NCBI GenBank assembly: GCA_910591455.2
Contig: OU342806.1
Location: 27,715,517 to 27,779,516, forward strand
DNA length: 64,000 nt
DNA from: Pholis gunnellus
Taxonomy: Eukaryota > Chordata > Actinopteri > Perciformes > Pholidae
Direction of reading: 5' to 3'
Below are positions 1 through 13,400 of the stretch, in pieces. The notes beneath the pieces were generated by a model that ran no database searches, was not told the origin of the DNA, and worked only from the letters and a program-made list of their open reading frames with translations. A program made the position numbers and the translations under genes. The stretch's first letter is position 1, and each line of letters opens with the position of its first letter.

Positions 1-287
1 ATCAGTTTATTATGAAGTGATCTCAGCTCTCTGGCTACTTAGTTGTTTTGGAGATCCAGTATGTTATTGATTAACATAGTGTAGGTCATATGTAAATTCT
101 AGTACACTGCGATTGGTTTTTGACGACATATGGATCCAGGTTGGAAGTCCCCTGATGTTTCTGAACGATTTTTCTTCTGGAGAGCTGTTGTGGTCACAGA
201 ATAATGTGAATTATAAATGAGAGCAGATGATCAGCTAGATAGCCACAGAGCTGAAGCCTTACCTGGAACTACAGTCACTGAAACACC

Positions 288-290
<3 letters not shown>

Positions 291-323
<33 letters not shown>
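291..323. repeat. (CA)n microsatellite
   Basis: Uninterrupted CA dinucleotides for about 33 bp. Confidence 0.95.
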
Positions 324-326
<3 letters not shown>

Positions 327-1048
327 CAGCCGTGCATTCCCAGTCAGGTCTGATATTCCCGTGTTAAACCCCCAACCCTGGTAGAAAGTCATGGATGTTT
401 CATGTAATGCTGCTGAGCCTTAGATTGGCTTATGCAACAGTCACATTGCCGCATGGTCCAGTGAGACACTTTCACTGCACCCTTAGTGGCACCACACTCT
501 AGGAACACACACACACACGCGCACACATATATACACACCTAGAATAGTAAAACAAAGGATGTGCAAATGTGGTTATTGCACCTGTTTTAACAATGTTATA
601 ATGATACACCACCAAAGGTGAACAAAGAAAATATAGTTATTTTATGCAGACCATCCCTGGACTGTGTACACACTTCACAATCCTTTTAAACCACATGAGC
701 TCCATCAGCAAAAGCAAATGTAGATGCTCAGACTAAAAGTGCTCAGTGAAAATGGAATTCTGAACATCAATATTCCCATAGCAACTGGGCAAACTCAGTC
801 TAATGACTGAAGCTCATCTGCCACAGCTATAGAAGTTGCATAGGAGCGAAATGATTTTGGTACCGTTTTCCATTTGATTAGTTAGTACAAAAGAAAATGG
901 CAATTGTTGGTATGCTGACGACACTCGTCAGCGGGGCTCTAAAGTGTCGTAGCTCGCCGTAGACAGGCTGATGGCTGGCTAGTTAGCTAGATAGTTTGTC
1001 CCTCTTGTTAGGAAGTGAGCAAAGGGACCGCTACCGCTGGACCCACCG

Positions 1049-1186
1049 CTCATTTTCTGTAGCCAGTGTAGCATCAAAGCATTGGGGAATAAGCGAGCTA
1101 GTTAACTAGCCAGCTGTCAGCTAGTTAGCTAACGAGCTTGCTAATTCCACCATGCTTTAACTGCTACACTGGTTACAGAAAATAAG
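1049..1186. repeat. Imperfect inverted repeat, MITE-like foldback
   Basis: The left arm at 1049-1084 (cattttctgtagccagtgta and on) is the near-exact reverse complement of the arm at 1151-1186 (ctgctacactggttacagaa). There are a few mismatches over about 36 bp, and about 65 bp of TAGC/CTAG-rich spacer. Target duplications were not established. Confidence 0.6.
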
Positions 1187-1587
1187 TCGAACAAAGTTGG
1201 CACTCATCTGGTGATAGCATTGTGTTTTCCTATGCTGTGACAAGACTGTGTTGATGAAGGGTTAGCTTGTTACATTCCACTCATTTACTCTGGCTCTCTA
1301 CGCTTCCTAATGTTACTGCTCCACTGCTCGTTTTACTCGTTACTGCAAAACCTCACCTCAGTGAGTCCACCACTTGCTGTAAGTCAGTAAGTTGACACGG
1401 TCGCAATGGCAACGGTACATATAAAAATGGCCGCCGTTCTGACCATTCTGCTACGTTGATTTTCAATGGGACTGACCTTTCTACTCCTATTCTATTTCTA
1501 TGAATACAGAAATACTGCCTTCAAATTAAACTAATGTCATGCAGGAAATTTGAAGGCATGATGACAGAGGAGAAAGATGAGGCTGTT

Positions 1588-1590
<3 letters not shown>

Positions 1591-1640
<50 letters not shown>
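1591..1640. repeat. (AT)n microsatellite
   Basis: Fifty bases of pure alternating AT. Confidence 0.97.
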
Positions 1641-1642
<2 letters not shown>

Positions 1643-3339
1643 CATTATTTAAGCAAAACTCTATGCAACAAATTGCATTATGGACATTGAGGTGAGATTA
1701 GTTTGTCAACTGTCCATATCTTCTTGCATTGACCATTTTTTTACAAAAAAATAGTTCCACTCTGATTGAAGGTGTTGCTACTAACTCTGCTCTAAAGTCA
1801 TTACATTCGCTGTAGCGGCTTCACAATAAAAGCTTCCTGCTGGTATTGAAGGTGGAAAGCTTTTAATGTGATGCAGCAGCGGCAAGAAATATTTTATAAT
1901 GTACAAAATTTGTGCCCCCAAATGCTGCTGGTTTATTGTACTGGCACCAATACACACAGTGCATGTGGGAGTAGGATGGGTCTCTGGGTACACTAGAATA
2001 TGTCTTCATCATAGTTGAAGGGGTTGACTCTGAAGATGCAGTCATGTTAAATTGTAAGTCATAGCTCTGATTGAATCTGTCAATGTGTCACTGTGTGCCA
2101 GGAACGTGTGATGTGATGATGACTTTCAGTCTGAGAGTACTGTGAATTTGCCTCAGATGCAACCAATCTGTATTTATACAGAAACAGACGGATGTTTCGT
2201 GTTGTTTGAGTGTGATGTAAAGAGACAGACATGAAATGAACACATAAGCACCGGCTGCTATGATGACATGTGCTTTTATGCGAGTCCTCAGAGGCCCCCG
2301 AGGACATAAGAGGGCTGGGAAGCACTTAGCCAAGAGGAAAATAGGCTGTCGTTCCTGTCTGTGTCGGTCTGCTCCCACCATTGTATTTCTCTTGCTTTGC
2401 CTTTCTTTTTCTAAATTCAGCAACGCAACGCTTCAGGTTAGCGATGAGGGTGTGAAGCGAGGAATCTGCTGAGCAGAATCTGACTTTAAAGGAAGAGAAC
2501 AAACAATAGTTTTATTCAACAACAGAGAAAGACTAACGGGTTCCAGAATAGTTGTCATGAAAAAATGTCTGCCACCACTACCGTCCGACCATTTCATTTG
2601 CTTATCACAGTCCTGCGACAGCCACAGGTACAGATTATCACGAAATGTGTTGAAACATGATTTGAAACTAGAAGTTTCAATCATAGAGGTTTCTATGCTC
2701 CTCCTCAGACTCAGACACTATGAAGAGTCGCCATCTTAAATTCACACAATGCATGTGCAAGCACACGAGACATACCACAGCTGTCGCAAGTAGTCAACAT
2801 CAAATAGGGAGTAAATACATTATGTATTAAGCATATACACCGATAATACATCAGGGCCACTTATATACAAAAGGTACATAAAGAATATTATGGTATACTA
2901 AGGAAAATACCAGTATATACACAACTTGTACCCTCCGCCTATAGTTGACACATGGTACACCACCCCTGTTGCAAATTTAGTGGAGACGTAGTGAGCAAAT
3001 ACATTAATCATGAACACAAATTACAAAATCGAGGCTACATTTATATACAAAAGGTACATGAACATCACAATATACGAATGAAATTAAAGAATATATATAA
3101 ATCATGATGTACCCTCAATAGTTAGTATTCCATTAAGGACTTATATACTATTAGAGGTGTGTCTAATAATAAGGAAAGCATAACCAATAATAAATATAAA
3201 GAACATAATACACAAAAAAACAAATGGCAATAATCCTGTAAGAGACTTGACATAGAGTATTAAAGGTATCTTCAGGTCGTGTCAGGGGATCTATTCGCTG
3301 TAAAGGAATATAATATTCATATTTATGTTGTCATTAGTG

Positions 3340-3667
3340 TATATTCCCCTGAAACTCAGAATCCTGTTGTTTTGGTTAGTTCAGAATGAGCCCTTCATAT
3401 CTACAGAGGGAGCACGAGGCCACCGTGTTTCTGCAGCAGCACAGAACGGACAAAGCTAACTCTGGCTCTAGAGAGGGTTTTATACGTTTTTACCTAAACG
3501 TGAGCAGCAGAGGGCAAAACTATGCCGCCATCTGACTTCTGTTGCTCCTAAAGGAGTGGTATTATGGTATGGCTGGCCTTTGAGTGAGGAGAACAGCGTT
3601 ACCATGGTTTTGCACTCTGCAACCACTCCACTAGATGCTGCCATGTCCTGCACACTGGAGCTTTAAA
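3340..3667. repeat. Dispersed teleost repeat
   Basis: The segment running from agcacagaacggacaaagct to cctgcacactggagctttaa resembles a short interspersed repeat common in percomorph introns. This is recognised from memory; exact ends and family name are not determined. Confidence 0.45.
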
Positions 3668-4282
3668 TCTAATATCAAACTCCTCATTAAGGCTTTCAGG
3701 GGGCCAAAGTGCCCAGTGAATGTATCCAGAAGAGCTGCAGGAACACAATGCTCCATCAGGTCACACCAGCTATATAAGAATCCAATGGGAAGATTGTTAT
3801 AATAATATGATAATAATAATAATATGATAATAATCTGCGCCCTGTGGTTTAGTTCAACTTGCAGACAAAACTCTACACGTGAGCAGTTTCACCAAAATAA
3901 AACACAGTGCATCTTCAAAAAACATGTCTCCATGGTAACATTATACTAGGTATGGTACTTCCTTCATGTCTTCTACACAGTATATATAAGGGCTCGTATA
4001 GCTGTGAGGTTGGTGGCTGCCTTTGAATTACTTTTCTTGCGTCATTCTTTTGTTGATCCACAGCCGTTACTTTCGATTGTTATTTCAATCAAGACGGCGA
4101 GGAATAAAAGGACTCTTTGTTGCACTGCGATGACCTTGTGCATATTGACGTATTAACACGTCAGTATTAATCCCAGTCAGCTCCCTCTGAGCGCTGCAGA
4201 AGCTCTCAGCTGCTCCAAAAGTTCTGCAGCAGAAGATGACTGACGTTTTCTGTTCCCTCTCCTCTGTTTCTTCGCCCGTCAG

Positions 4283-4447
4283 TCGGAGGACCTCGGAGCC
4301 TGCGCCCAGTTTGAGGCCAGCCGAAATGCCAGGAACATGATGCCGAGCGCCAGCTGTGGCATTTTCCCAGAATTCACCCTGAGAAAGCCCTCCTCGGAGA
4401 CGGACATCGAGAACTGGGCGTCCAAGCACTTCAACAAACACACGCAG
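4283..4447 (+). CDS. arhgap39: arhgap39 exon a (start of MyTH4 region)
   Basis: This is a 55-codon exon, phase 0 at both ends. A pyrimidine-rich acceptor ends in cgtcag at 4282 and the donor is cag|gtaggg. It encodes SEDLGACAQFE, then CGIFPEFTLRKPSSETDIEN and WASKHFNKHTQ, which match the segment leading into the ARHGAP39 MyTH4 domain. Confidence 0.93.
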
Positions 4448-7400
4448 GTAGGGGAGAGGATTTGTGTTTCTAACGTTTGGTGGGCTTTTGTTGGTGTTTA
4501 CATCTTTAACTATTTCCAAAATTGTCTCCAAAAATGTTGCGGAATATCTTGAAATGGTTTATTATCATAAGTGTAAGTGTACTGCTTAACATTTCAGCTC
4601 ATAAATCACATACTGTACAGATTAAAGCATTACTGTTGATGTGTCACTGGGTTACACTGCTTGGTTTCAGTTATCAGCTGATCACTAATCAGGTTTAGCT
4701 GCTGAAGACATAATACATGAGTTGAGCCTGAAGGAAACAGCAGCTTGACAGAAACCTCTTAACACAAGGTCCATCTTGTTTCTGGCTTCAGAAACATGGA
4801 AGTGTGTTGAGATTTTTGGATGAAAAACATACGAGCTGATCTGATCTTTTGATTGAGGTTTGTATTAACATTTTGCCCATCCAGAACCTTGTTTAATTAC
4901 AACCAATTTCTCCCACGTAAAACAGTTTAGTGGGGACAGGGGATCTATACACCACATGTACATACACCACATGTACACCACATGTACATACCACAAGTAT
5001 GTACACATACCACCAAGTAGTGTACATCATCTGAAAGCGTCCATGGTCTGTGATTTTAATGTTTGGCTCCATTAAAGCCAGATGAGATTGAAGACACTTC
5101 CGTTTGCACTAGGCACCATAGAGCGTATACGTCTCAGTGTCGGTCCTCCTCCGGTCCAGAAGGAGGCGGTAATGCACCTGAAATGTATGCTAACTGACAA
5201 AAAACGCCAACAGCGATCCATAGTACAGAGGAGACGGACCATCGTTGACCCTTCTTACAGCAGACATTTTTGACTTGCCAAAGCAGGAGAAGCACAGGTG
5301 TAAATGATGTCATTAACGATTGCTCCGTTCCATTACGTGTCTTAGCGAGCCGTGTCAGTGAGCTGGCTAACCTGAATGGAATGCAGCCATCATGAATGTT
5401 AATAATTCCTCCCTGGGCTTTTTCCTGCTTCGGCCAGTCTAAATGTCTGCTGTATAAAAGGGTCTATAAAGGAAATTAGACAGTGAGTGGACTGCTTAGT
5501 CACTGACGTGGTGACGCTGTGGGGGGAGTAAAGGTTATGTATGCATCTCGGAGAGACAGATGCATAATTCATACTTTTTTAACATCTGGCTAGAATGTGT
5601 CTCAAACCATCCAATCTGCCCAAGATGCACGAAGCCACTTCATGCCACGCTTTCAAAGCATGCCACATAATACAGCCTTCTATGTTGTCTCAGGGTTAAA
5701 GGGACAGTCCACCTGATGGATTTGATTTATTAGCATGAGAACAATCCAAGCCGATCAAATGGCATCTTTCCCGTGTGTCTGTCACTCCTCTCACCCTCTC
5801 TGCTGCTCTCTGCCTCTTGTCTCTCTCCATCCCCCGGCTTGTTTTCTCAGGGTCTGTTCAGACGAAAGGTGTCCATCGCCAACATGCTGGCCTGGAGCAG
5901 TGAGCCCATCAAGAAGCCCATGATTGTGACCTCCGACCGATCCGTGAAGAGGGAAGCGGTGGACATCTTTAAGCTCATTCAGACCTTCATGGGAGACCGC
6001 CGCGCCAAAGTCGACTCCCTCGCCGTGGCTCTGGAGGTCTGTGGAAAAGCCTGAACGTCTCTGGTCTCCTCACACTCATTATCTCACTGATTCCTTCATG
6101 TCTCACCTTGGTGGGCCTCTGTAGTGGTTTGACTTTGCAATGATGTCCTTGGTCTGAACCTGACACTTCATCTTCAGGCATCGCTGCATTATGACTCTAG
6201 TCTAGATGTTAGCTTCATTCTTCATTGGGAGCTAACTAGTATGGGATTCATACACAAGGGTTCTGCAGTGTCTGCAGATGACGAACTGAACCAGGATCAC
6301 TATACTGTCCTCTCTGTGGTACTGCAGATGTGTGTAGGAGCTTTCACAAGCTGTGTGTCCTTGTTCACTGTGTGACTTTGAGGGGAAGCTTTCTCTTCAG
6401 CCTCATTATTAAACTATGCGTAAGATCGATACCAAAAGTTTATGTGCACACAAAAGATAAACATGGTGTTCCAAAACCAATACCAGTGTCAGAACAACAA
6501 GTCTGTGGAGAAAGCAGCAGGAGGAGAGCTAGTTAATGTTAGTTGTTAGCTGCTAGCAGCTGGTGGTCAGCACAGTCCTGCTAGGCATAAATAACGGAGC
6601 TAACAGCTGTTAACTGAGGTTCCATTGTGTTACATTTTGATGCCTTCAAGCTCCATGCAGTGAAAAGGATTATTGGGCAATGGTAGATTACAACGTTATC
6701 AAAATATATATATGTGTGTGTGTGTTCAAATATAGTCTCAATAAATACAGTACAATGAGATGTTTTCACTGCAATATAAAATAGATATTAGAGAGGGATT
6801 TATGACTTGTTTAAATGTTTTGGTTTTGAACACACTGGTATTGGTATCAATCAGAAAAATTGTATCGAACCATCTCTAAAAAATGCCCTCACGCATCCTT
6901 GCAAATTTCCTTTTCTCAATCACAACCAAGTTGAAGATGTGCGCATGCAGACGCGCTTCATAATCTTCCCACCACAATTATCCAAAAAATGGTCAATGCA
7001 AAATCCTTGATGAATATTGAGATACATATTGATCTTGTAGAAAACAGCAGCAGTGTTAAAGAGGCTGATCGCTGCAGCAGCTGTTATAACGCAGCTAGTC
7101 CAACGATTCCTGCAATGACACGGACGTAGAAGCAAACTTGCATTCATTGAGTTTTGTGGCCAATTTGGGCCAGCAGAACAAGTTGTACACAAGCGACGTA
7201 TTATCACCTTATCAGTTGATTGATGTGTTAGCAAACAGTTGCCTGTTGACACATCCAGCAGATCCAGAGCAACATTCTCAGTCCACCTGATTCTCTCTCT
7301 TTTAGCTCTGTTTTTGGTCTCCACCAGCTCCTGAGAAAGACATCTGTCTCTTTAGCTGCCCAATGCTCCATCATGTTCACCAGCTAGTTATCCATCCAGC

Positions 7401-10400
7401 CATCCCTTTGGGTTCGGGGTCACATTGCGTATAGGGCGAGTCATTACGCAGCCTGTGTAGTCAGCTAGACTCATTAAAACAGTTGGTTGGGTCAGAAGCA
7501 ACATCAAGGCTTCTGAAGGTGAATTTGCAAAACGATTACTAATAAGAAGTACAATTCAGTTCAACCACAGCCTCCAAAATGACCGGGAAGTTGAATCAAC
7601 AGCCACAGTAAGCTCTGTGCCCATCTCCCGTCAGGTGGTGGTGCGCGGGTGGAGCAACCAGGGCCTGCGCGACGAGCTCTACATCCAGCTGTGTCGCCAG
7701 ACCACAGAGAACTTCCGCTACGACAGCTTGGAGCGAGGCTGGGAGCTGATGGCCATCTGCCTGGCCTTCTTCCCCCCCACGCCCCGCTTCCACACCTACC
7801 TGGAGGGCTACATCTGCCGACACACGGACCCTCTCAACGACACCAAGGGTGAGGGGGCGGCACACACTCGTAGAGACGTTTTCATAGCATTTAAGGGCGG
7901 CGGTGAACTCCGTCTGACCGTTCCATTGTTCTTTGTGTAAACTACTGGCCCAGATCGTTAGGAGGTATATTTTTGATATTCATGGTCTTCAGAGGATGGC
8001 CTCGAACCAAAATCCCCATTTGACCAGCAATTTGGTCCATGATATTGTGTCACACAAACATGTGAAAAAAGTTTGAAAGAATTGCTGCCTGGATCGTACC
8101 GTACAAACGAAGAACTGTGACACCAGTTAGTTCAGAGGTCGGCAACCTTTACTCTCCAAAGAGCCATTTTGTTCTATTTTCCACCAAATGAAATGTGTCT
8201 GGAGCCGCAAAAGCTATTTGATATCACAGTTTATAAAGTTTTATATATAGTTATATTATATATACAAAAACTATAGTTTATTGTATTTATGAAATTATAG
8301 AACAAGAATAAAGACACTTGTTGACATTTTATTGCTATTTTACGTGTTATAACAATATCAAACTCTGATGAAGAGGAGAGTTTGCTGCAGCAGAGGAATC
8401 GCTCTTTTTCGCTCATCTCCAGCGTGATACTTTCCAGCAAATGCTGTGTGCTTGTTCTGGAAGCGTCTTTCAACTTTACATTTTTAGTTGTTTGCAAATT
8501 TCTCGCCACATATCAAGCATACAGGTAAGCCAGCATCGAATCAAATGAAAACGTCCACGCAGAATTAAACTCTCTATTTTCCTCCGTGACTTTTCTGTTT
8601 CTGGATTTATCCATTGATAGTTTACCGACGGCGGGGCTCTGCAGATCATGATCAGCCAGGTGCAGACAGGGAAAGGCGCTTTACGGCGTAAGATTCAAGG
8701 GGTGGATCGCGTAGCGTGGCCGTTTTTGAATATATTACTATTTTGCTCGACAGTTCGAATCCAGGTTGTTGCGATCTTTCCATAAATATATTTTCTTCAA
8801 TGTATTTCTTCATACGTGGCTGTGATGTAGTGCTCACTTATACAATCGTAATCCCCGCAATATATATGAGATGTGGCTTTTAGATCTCCAGCAATATGTT
8901 TGTGAATGTTTGACCAATCTGGCAACAGAGGCAGAAAACAGCTGCTGCTGTTACGCGAACACAACACACACACGGAAGGAAACCAGTAGGTTTGAAACCA
9001 GTAGGACCGGCACCCACTGCATGCCCAGTGTACGTGAATAGTCACGTGATATTCGTTTTCAGGCATTTAAGTCTGGACGGAGATCATCTCGAAAACAATG
9101 CTTAAACGCCGTGTGGACGGAGGACTCAGGGAGCCGCAACAGAAGGGCCGAAGAGCAGCATGCGGCTCCGGAGCCGCAGGTTGCTGACGCCTGTGTTAGT
9201 TTAATCTTCTTAAACTTTGGTTGAGGTTAGGAAATAATGGTGGTTTTGGTTTTGTATTACATAATGGTTATTTATTATATAATATAAAGACATTGTGTCA
9301 TGTGCTTTAAGTCACTGTCACTATTTATATGTACTAATATTTAAACGTGCAATAACTGAGATTTGTGGGACACTTTGGGGCTTATCATTCATTTGGGGTC
9401 CAACTTGTTATATTAGTAAAAAACCCATAATTCATTTATTTTGTTTCTTTAAAAACCTGTTTGCTCTTGGAAATGAGTACATAAACATACTATTTAGGAG
9501 ACGGTCGGCTCAGTGGTTTGTTCTAACATATTGTGGGGTGCAATAAACACTGCAGTCTCTAACAGATAGACGGGTGTTTAAGAACCTTTTAAGACAACAA
9601 TCTCACCTCGGGCTTCTGGAGCTTTTGATCATATCATATGATCTTCATCATTCTGAGCACAAGGACTTCTCGTCCATGTTGTCCAAAGTTCAAAGATCAT
9701 TCTTCACCGTGGCACGATCATTTGACACAAGGCCAATTTAGGAGCTGTGCTGGACGTCAACTCTTCTCATTTTGTACAAATGTTCTAAATAACTGAATCA
9801 GGCCGTGACTCTGTAGCGAACTAAAGATATCAGAGAGGATTTCAGTAGGTGTGTCCCAGTAAAGATGACTCCCCCCATCTCAATGGGTCTCTTCCAACCA
9901 AAGATAACAGGACAGCTGATTACTGCTTATTTTCTGGCATTACAATCGGCACGCCACAAGCTCATCACTGCAGTTACACAGATTCTGCATTTTTAAAATG
10001 TTTTTCTTTTTAATATAAAGGGCGGGGTGGGTTATTGATTTTAGCTGCACTGAGGACAGTCTGTGGGGAACTCTAGGATGAGATATCAGATACGAGGGAA
10101 ACTGATACAGGTATACAATCCAACAAATCCCATGTAGAATATCAGTTCCCGTAGAAAGCTCTGTATTGACATGAAGGCCAACAAGCAACATGTCAGCGAC
10201 TAAATAGCATCCCACAACCGTTGTCCTCGAGCAGGAGATGCAGTGAGAGACATCAGTATTTCAGTCTTAAATCAGCTACTGCGTTTCTAAGGTCTTCCTA
10301 ATTCTAGTGCTCTGCTGCCCCCTACAGGGACACAGAGTGAACAACAGATTACTGTCAACGTCTCCCACACTGCTGATGTATAGCACATGCTTTTGAGCTT

Positions 10401-13400
10401 GTCTTTGTCCTGTGAGTAGCTTGTTTCAAATAAATAATAAAGTTCATGAGCTTAAATGAAGTCAGGAGCGGTTGTGATTGTGAGGTTTAGTCACTGGAAA
10501 CAGTGCTGTATAAAAGGCTCTATAAAGGAGTGGACTGCTTAGTCACTGACGTGGTGACGCTGTGGGGGGAGTAAAGGTTATGTATGCGCTCGGAGAGACA
10601 GATGCATAATTCATACCTTTTTAACATCTGGCTAGAATGTGTCTCAAACCATCCAATCTGCCCAAGATGCATGAAGCCACTTCATGCCACGCTTTCAAAG
10701 CATGCCACATAATACAGCCTTCTATGTTGTCTCAGGGTTAAAGGGACAGTCCACCTGATGGATTTGATTTATTAGCATGAGAACAATCCAAGTTTAGTCA
10801 CTGGAAACAGTGACTAAACGAAACTGAGAGCTACATCATGAAGAATGTAAACAGATATGGCAAATAGCATTTCAGTTACAAATAAAAAGAAACAATTTAT
10901 GTTTGAAATATTGAAGTATTGACCACATCGGCTTCATTCTTTACATGATAGCTTTTAAGCTTAAAATGAGAGCAAAATATCAAATTATTAGTTTTGATAT
11001 AACCATCTTAAATCACTTATTTTCTTATTTTCACAATAAAGCTAAATTCTAAAAATGATCAATCAACTTTGATATTTTTAATTTACTCATGTAAGACAAT
11101 AACAAGTGTTTTTTATATGTATACAATCTGAGGTCATATTTATTAATAATAATAATAATTGGTAATAATTACATGTCATGTATTATGAATGTCTGTGTGA
11201 ACAACAATCACAAGTGTTTGTTACTTAAGCCAGGGGTACGCATGGCCCCTCTGTTGCGGCTCCCTGAGGCTACATCCACACTAATACGTTTAATACAAGT
11301 TTAAACAAACAAAAACGATCTCTTCACACAGCGTTTCAGCATCGTTTTTGAGATGATCTCCGTAAAACGACTGAAAAGAATACCACGTGACTATTCACGT
11401 ACACTGGGCATGCAGTGGGTGCCGGTGTTACGTCCCTACTGGTTTTTGAACCTACTGGTTTCCTTCCATGCGTGTGTGTGTTGTGTTCGTGTAACAGCAG
11501 CAGCTGTTTTCTGCCTCTGTTGCCAGATTGGTCAAACATTCACAAACATATTGCTGGAGATCTAAAAGCCACATCTCATATATATATTGCGGGGATTACG
11601 ATTGTATAAGTGAGCACTACATCACAGCCACGTATGAAGAAATACATTGAAGAAAATATATTTATGGAAAGATCGCATCAACCTGGAATGATCAAAAAAA
11701 ATAGTAATATATTCAAAAAGGCCGCACTACGCGATCCGCCACTTAAATCTTATGTCGCTGTTCAGCGCGTTTCCCTACAGGTGGCTGATCATGATCTGCA
11801 GACCTCCGCGATCGGTAAACTATCAATGGATAAATCTTGTAGGTGACTAACAGCAACTTTCAGATAGTCACCGAGAGGCTAAGTAGGGGAGATTTAGACT
11901 TGCGGACGCGCTGGCTATAAATGATTTCCTGATCCAGTGGTTGAGCTTTGCGTGTTTATTTGTAAACAACAAACGTTGACTCTGGAATACATTCATAGGT
12001 CAAACATTGACAATAGTGCTTAACATCGTGAAGTAGCGGTCAACAAAAAATAAGGCTCCCTCTCTCACCCCCTCTCCTTCTAATCCTGCAACTAAACCAC
12101 AGAACAGCTGATATTGCTTTCCCCAACACCACGTGACTCAATTACCGGAAGTTTACCGGAAGTGACCAAAAAAGGTATAAATGACACAGGCCACACCTGG
12201 CTCCTACAAATCTAAAAGAAGAAAAGTCACGGAGGAAAATAGAGAGTTTATTCTGCGTGGACGTATTAATTTGCTTTCACCGGCAACGATGCTGGCTTAC
12301 CTGTATGCTTGATATGTGGCGAGAAATTTGCAAATAACAAAAAATGTAAAGTTGAAAGACGCTTCCAGAACAAGCACACAGCATTTGCTGAAAAGTATCA
12401 CAATGGAGATGAGCGAAAAAGAGCGATTCCTCTGCTGCAGCAAACTCTCCTCTTCATCAGAGTTTGATATTGTTATAACACGTAAAATAGCAATAAAGTG
12501 TCTTTATTCTTGTTCTATAATTTCATAAATACAACAAACTATAGTTTTTGTATATACATAACTATATATAAAACTTTATAAACTGATATCAAATAGCTTT
12601 TGCGGCTCCAGACAAATTTTATTTGGTGGAAAATAGAACAAAATGGCTCTTTGGCTCGTAAAGGTTGCCGACCTCTGCTCTAAGCTATAACTCTGGGAAC
12701 ATACGTGTTCAGGGACTGCTTGGCTGAACGTTAGAATTAAAAGTGGTTATCTGGTTCATGACTCATGTTTCTTCTCTGCTGGCTGCTTCACCGTTGACCC
12801 TGTGCTTATTAACAAATTCCAACTTCCTGCACTGAAGGAAGCTGTTTCTGTTGAACCAGTATATGCATGCAAACAATGACAAAACAGGAAATCTTCTAAT
12901 GGTGTAAACATGTCGTATTTTCTCTGTTTTCTTCAGGAGTGGCCATTAGCAGCTATGCTAAATACTGCTACAGGAAACTGACAAAAGCTGCTCTGACTGG
13001 TGCCAAGAAGGTAAATGTCTTCATGTCATTGTTACTGCTGCCTATGACATAACTCATGTTCCTGATGTTAGTGTATAGTTTCTTGTTGTCAATAAATCCC
13101 ATGTTTGTGCTGCTCACAAACAGCTCACAAATATATTGTTTCATATTTTTGTTAAAGACTGTTATTTCCTAAAACAGCTGGTCACTGTAGTTTTCAGCAA
13201 ACGTTCCTCAAACAGGAGAAAAATAGTTGATTTGTTTGGGACTATTTTGAGCAGCGGATGAATCTACATTTGGTGCTCCAGTGTGTATTTGCATGTGGGA
13301 TTGAGTCAAAATAAACTAGTGTGTGTAGAAGTCTTCAGACAACAATGGAGCTCTGTGGCTCAGAGGAACACGATCTCTCAGGCTTTGATACACACACAAT

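Larger units (their letters stand above)
1..4282. other. arhgap39 intron sequence, no exon recognised
   Basis: This stretch upstream of the first recognised exon has no open frame that resembles arhgap39. It holds microsatellites (291-323, 501-520, 1591-1640), a foldback element around 1049-1186 and a dispersed repeat near 3340-3667. The rest is AT-rich. Open frames in it look like chance. Confidence 0.6.
6037..7634. other. arhgap39 intron b-c
   Basis: Holds two dispersed-repeat segments (6530-6850 and 7240-7390) and a short TA/TG tract near 6703-6725. Nothing else recognised. Confidence 0.6.
7849..12936. other. arhgap39 intron c-d, largest intron of the window's arhgap39 part
   Basis: About 5.1 kb, made largely of inserted DNA: a hAT copy (8133-9193), a templated insertion (10505-10792) and a second hAT copy in opposite orientation (11231-12677). 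The remainder is AT-rich. Confidence 0.8.

Noticed and set aside
8231..8509. Small gene on the minus strand
   Set aside because: It lies inside the hAT copy and is an out-of-frame reading of the BED-finger region; the same frame recurs at 12316-12528.
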